Shown here: positions 6,331-7,541 of the stretch, one piece after another
Layout: every line of letters begins with the position of its first letter
How positions within the stretch are numbered: position 1 is the first letter of the stretch
Assembly (NCBI GenBank): GCA_015222915.1
Contig: JADFWE010000154.1
Location: forward strand, 1 to 7,541
From: Pseudomonadota bacterium
GTDB taxonomy: Bacteria > Pseudomonadota > Gammaproteobacteria > SZUA-229
Length of the DNA: 7,541 bases
Direction of reading: 5' to 3'
Notes under the pieces: model-generated
Told to the model about the DNA's origin: nothing
The model's database searches: none
Seen by the model: the letters and a program-made list of their open reading frames with translations, nothing else
Position numbers and translations under genes: made by a program

Positions 6331-6780
6331 ATGAAAGTAGAAGATATTATGACAACGAATGTTCGCACCGTTTCATCTGATAAAAAACTGGGTGAAGTGG
6401 TTTCACTCATGTGTATATATCGATACAGCGGCATACCGGTGGTCGATGATGGCAAGCTGGTCGGTACTGTATCGGAGAGCGATATCCTCGGCAAGATGTT
6501 TCCTAAGCTGGAAGATCTTATGGATAATATGTCGACCGTTAATTATGACGATCTCATGGATCAATACAGTGACGTTGTTACCATAACCGTTAGAGATGTA
6601 ATGTCGCCGGTGGTCATCTCGGTGAAACCTGATCTGCACATCCTGCAGGCGGCTTCGATGATGTGCGGAAGGAAGTTCCGTCGTATCCCGGTTGCTGACG
6701 GCGATAAGCTAGTAGGCATGGTCAGCATGGGCGATGTACATAAGGCCATCTATCAGAGCACGTTGGCAACAAAATTTTAG
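6331..6780 (+). CDS. Two-CBS-domain protein in the nitrate/nitrite assimilation operon
   Basis: This 149-residue soluble protein consists almost wholly of a CBS pair (Bateman module). CBS1 spans about 1-55 (VEDIMTTNVRTV, then SGIPVVDDGKLVGTVSESDIL) and CBS2 about 87-140 (VRDVMSPVVISV, then RRIPVADGDKLVGMVSMGDV). An acidic linker (about 59-81) joins them. Each repeat keeps the S-x-x-D signature that contacts the ribose/phosphate of adenine nucleotides in this superfamily: Ser48-Asp51 and Ser132-Asp135. Each also has a Cys at the equivalent place, eight residues before the conserved Pro (Cys28/Pro36 and Cys112/Pro120). No enzyme, DNA-binding or membrane domain is fused. GAGGA (6319-6323) sits 7 bases before the ATG. 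The gene lies 89 bases after nirD with no clear terminator and precedes nasA, so it probably belongs to the operon. A role as energy or ligand sensor for the pathway is inference; no function is established here. Confidence 0.9.
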   Translation: MKVEDIMTTNVRTVSSDKKLGEVVSLMCIYRYSGIPVVDDGKLVGTVSESDILGKMFPKLEDLMDNMSTVNYDDLMDQYSDVVTITVRDVMSPVVISVKPDLHILQAASMMCGRKFRRIPVADGDKLVGMVSMGDVHKAIYQSTLATKF

Positions 6781-6794
6781 ATATAAAAAAATTA

Positions 6795-6888
6795 ACCACA
6801 GAGGCATAGAGAACACAGAGTTAAAAAACTGTTGGCCAGAATGACAATAAATTAAAGCTTTTCTCTGTGTGCTCTGTGCCTCTGTGGT
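6795..6888. repeat. Long imperfect inverted repeat, dispersed family, between the CBS gene and nasA
   Basis: A 26-base arm at 6795-6820, beginning ACCACAGAGGCA, pairs with its reverse complement at 6863-6888, ending TGCCTCTGTGGT, with 24 of 26 positions matching. The loop is 42 bases and AT-rich, with no ORF. The right arm belongs to the same family as bases 42-70. The structure could form a long hairpin in the operon transcript. On the plus strand no T-run follows, so it is not a typical terminator. On the minus strand a T7 run (complement of 6785-6791) follows the hairpin after a few bases. No transposase is present, so a non-autonomous, MITE- or REP-like element is the likeliest reading. 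Confidence 0.85.
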
Positions 6889-6900
6889 GAGATAAAAAAT

Positions 6901-7541
6901 ATGTTATTTGGACGTAGACAAAAGAACCCTGTCAAGATGGTTGATAAAGGGGTCGTCGAATGGAAGTACGCCACCTGTGGTTATTGTTCTACCGGCTGCT
7001 CTATCGAAGTTGGTTTGAATCAGGAAGGCGAAGCCGTTTCATCCCGTGGTGTTGCCGACGCCGACGTCAACCGCGGTAAGCTATGCCTTAAAGGCATCTA
7101 CGAGCACGAGCTGTTCGATTCTGCCGGTCGTGGCAGCGTACCCAAAAAACGTGACTACTGGCATGAAGAGTGGCAGTCGACAGACTGGGATACGGCTCTT
7201 GATACCACGCATGATGAGATCCTGCGTATTCAGGAAAAGTACGGGCGTGACTCCTTTGCGATTATCTCTACCGGCCAGATGCTGACCGAAGAATTCTACA
7301 CCCTGGGAAAACTGACACGCGGCCTGATCGGTACCAATAACTACGATGGTAATACGACGCTGTGCATGGCCTCAGCAGTATCAGGTTATAAACGTTCCTT
7401 CGGTTCCGATGGTCCTCCCGGCTGTTATGAAGATTTTGAACATACCGATTGCCTGATCGCCTGGGGTTCCAACCTGCCGGAACAGCATCCTATAATCTAC
7501 TGGCGCATGAAAGAAGCGCAGGAGAAGCGTAAATTCCCGCT
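6901..7541 (+). CDS. nasA: Assimilatory nitrate reductase catalytic subunit, 5' part (truncated by the window)
   Basis: The frame is open from the ATG at 6901 to the window end, giving 213 complete codons of a molybdopterin oxidoreductase. The N-terminus carries a [4Fe-4S] motif Cys26-x2-Cys29-x3-Cys33-x28-Cys62 with Lys64 in LCLKG. A later NTTLCMASA segment puts Cys155 where NapA/NasA-type enzymes have the Mo-ligating Cys. The following KRSFGSDGPPGCYEDFEHTD stretch is typical of assimilatory nitrate reductases. There is no Tat signal, so the enzyme should be cytoplasmic, unlike NapA. It would convert nitrate to nitrite, feeding NirBD encoded upstream. Other molybdopterin enzymes such as formate dehydrogenase are possible on the N-terminus alone, but the context favours NasA. 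The start codon lies 12 bases after the right repeat arm, and the only Shine-Dalgarno-like match is GGTGA (6886-6890), 10 bases upstream and overlapping that arm. ATG 6937 is an in-frame alternative but has no visible site. Confidence 0.92.
   Translation, partial: MLFGRRQKNPVKMVDKGVVEWKYATCGYCSTGCSIEVGLNQEGEAVSSRGVADADVNRGKLCLKGIYEHELFDSAGRGSVPKKRDYWHEEWQSTDWDTALDTTHDEILRIQEKYGRDSFAIISTGQMLTEEFYTLGKLTRGLIGTNNYDGNTTLCMASAVSGYKRSFGSDGPPGCYEDFEHTDCLIAWGSNLPEQHPIIYWRMKEAQEKRKFP

Overview
The window looks like a chromosomal piece of a free-living gammaproteobacterium, though this is inference from gene content and not a species call. The evidence is an NtrC/sigma-54 promoter of enteric type, gammaproteobacterial NirB/NirD and assimilatory nitrate reductase sequences, an outer-membrane-type lipoprotein signal, and moderate GC with AT-rich intergenic regions. 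Nothing shows it to be a plasmid, phage or genomic island.

Layout. Bases 1-70 are the right-hand end of a dispersed repeat whose left half lies outside the window. A forward gene (249-1901) encodes a 550-residue lipoprotein of unknown function and ends at a strong hairpin (1926-1957) that can terminate transcription from both sides. Two reverse-strand genes follow: an RDD-family membrane protein (2671-3093) and, downstream in the same transcription unit, a TRIC/UPF0126 (YicG-like) channel family protein (1999-2631). The intergenic region 3094-3421 serves that unit and the divergent main operon.

The main operon runs forward: nirB (3422-5875, siroheme/Fe-S NADH-nitrite reductase large subunit), nirD (5933-6241, Rieske small subunit), a two-CBS-domain protein (6331-6780), a long imperfect inverted repeat (6795-6888), and the start of nasA (6901 to the window end, molybdopterin nitrate reductase, truncated by the window). 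The nasA reading frame has no stop codon before the window ends. Together these genes would reduce nitrate to nitrite (NasA) and nitrite to ammonium (NirBD) in the cytoplasm for nitrogen assimilation.

The assimilatory reading is supported by cis elements. Upstream of nirB lie two 17-bp dyads of NtrC type (3240-3256 and 3271-3287), centred 31 bp apart, and a near-consensus sigma-54 -24/-12 element (3348-3363). From the predicted start site they sit at about -127 and -96, a classic enhancer arrangement. No FNR box is seen, and the predicted leader is too short for a NasR-type attenuator.

Most of the window is ordinary nitrogen metabolism. The points most worth a second look are the clear NtrC/sigma-54 control region, the CBS protein lodged between nitrite and nitrate reductase genes, and the repeat family found at both ends of the window, one copy of which lies between the CBS gene and nasA and runs to 12 bases before the nasA start codon. 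I found no convincing new multi-gene system.
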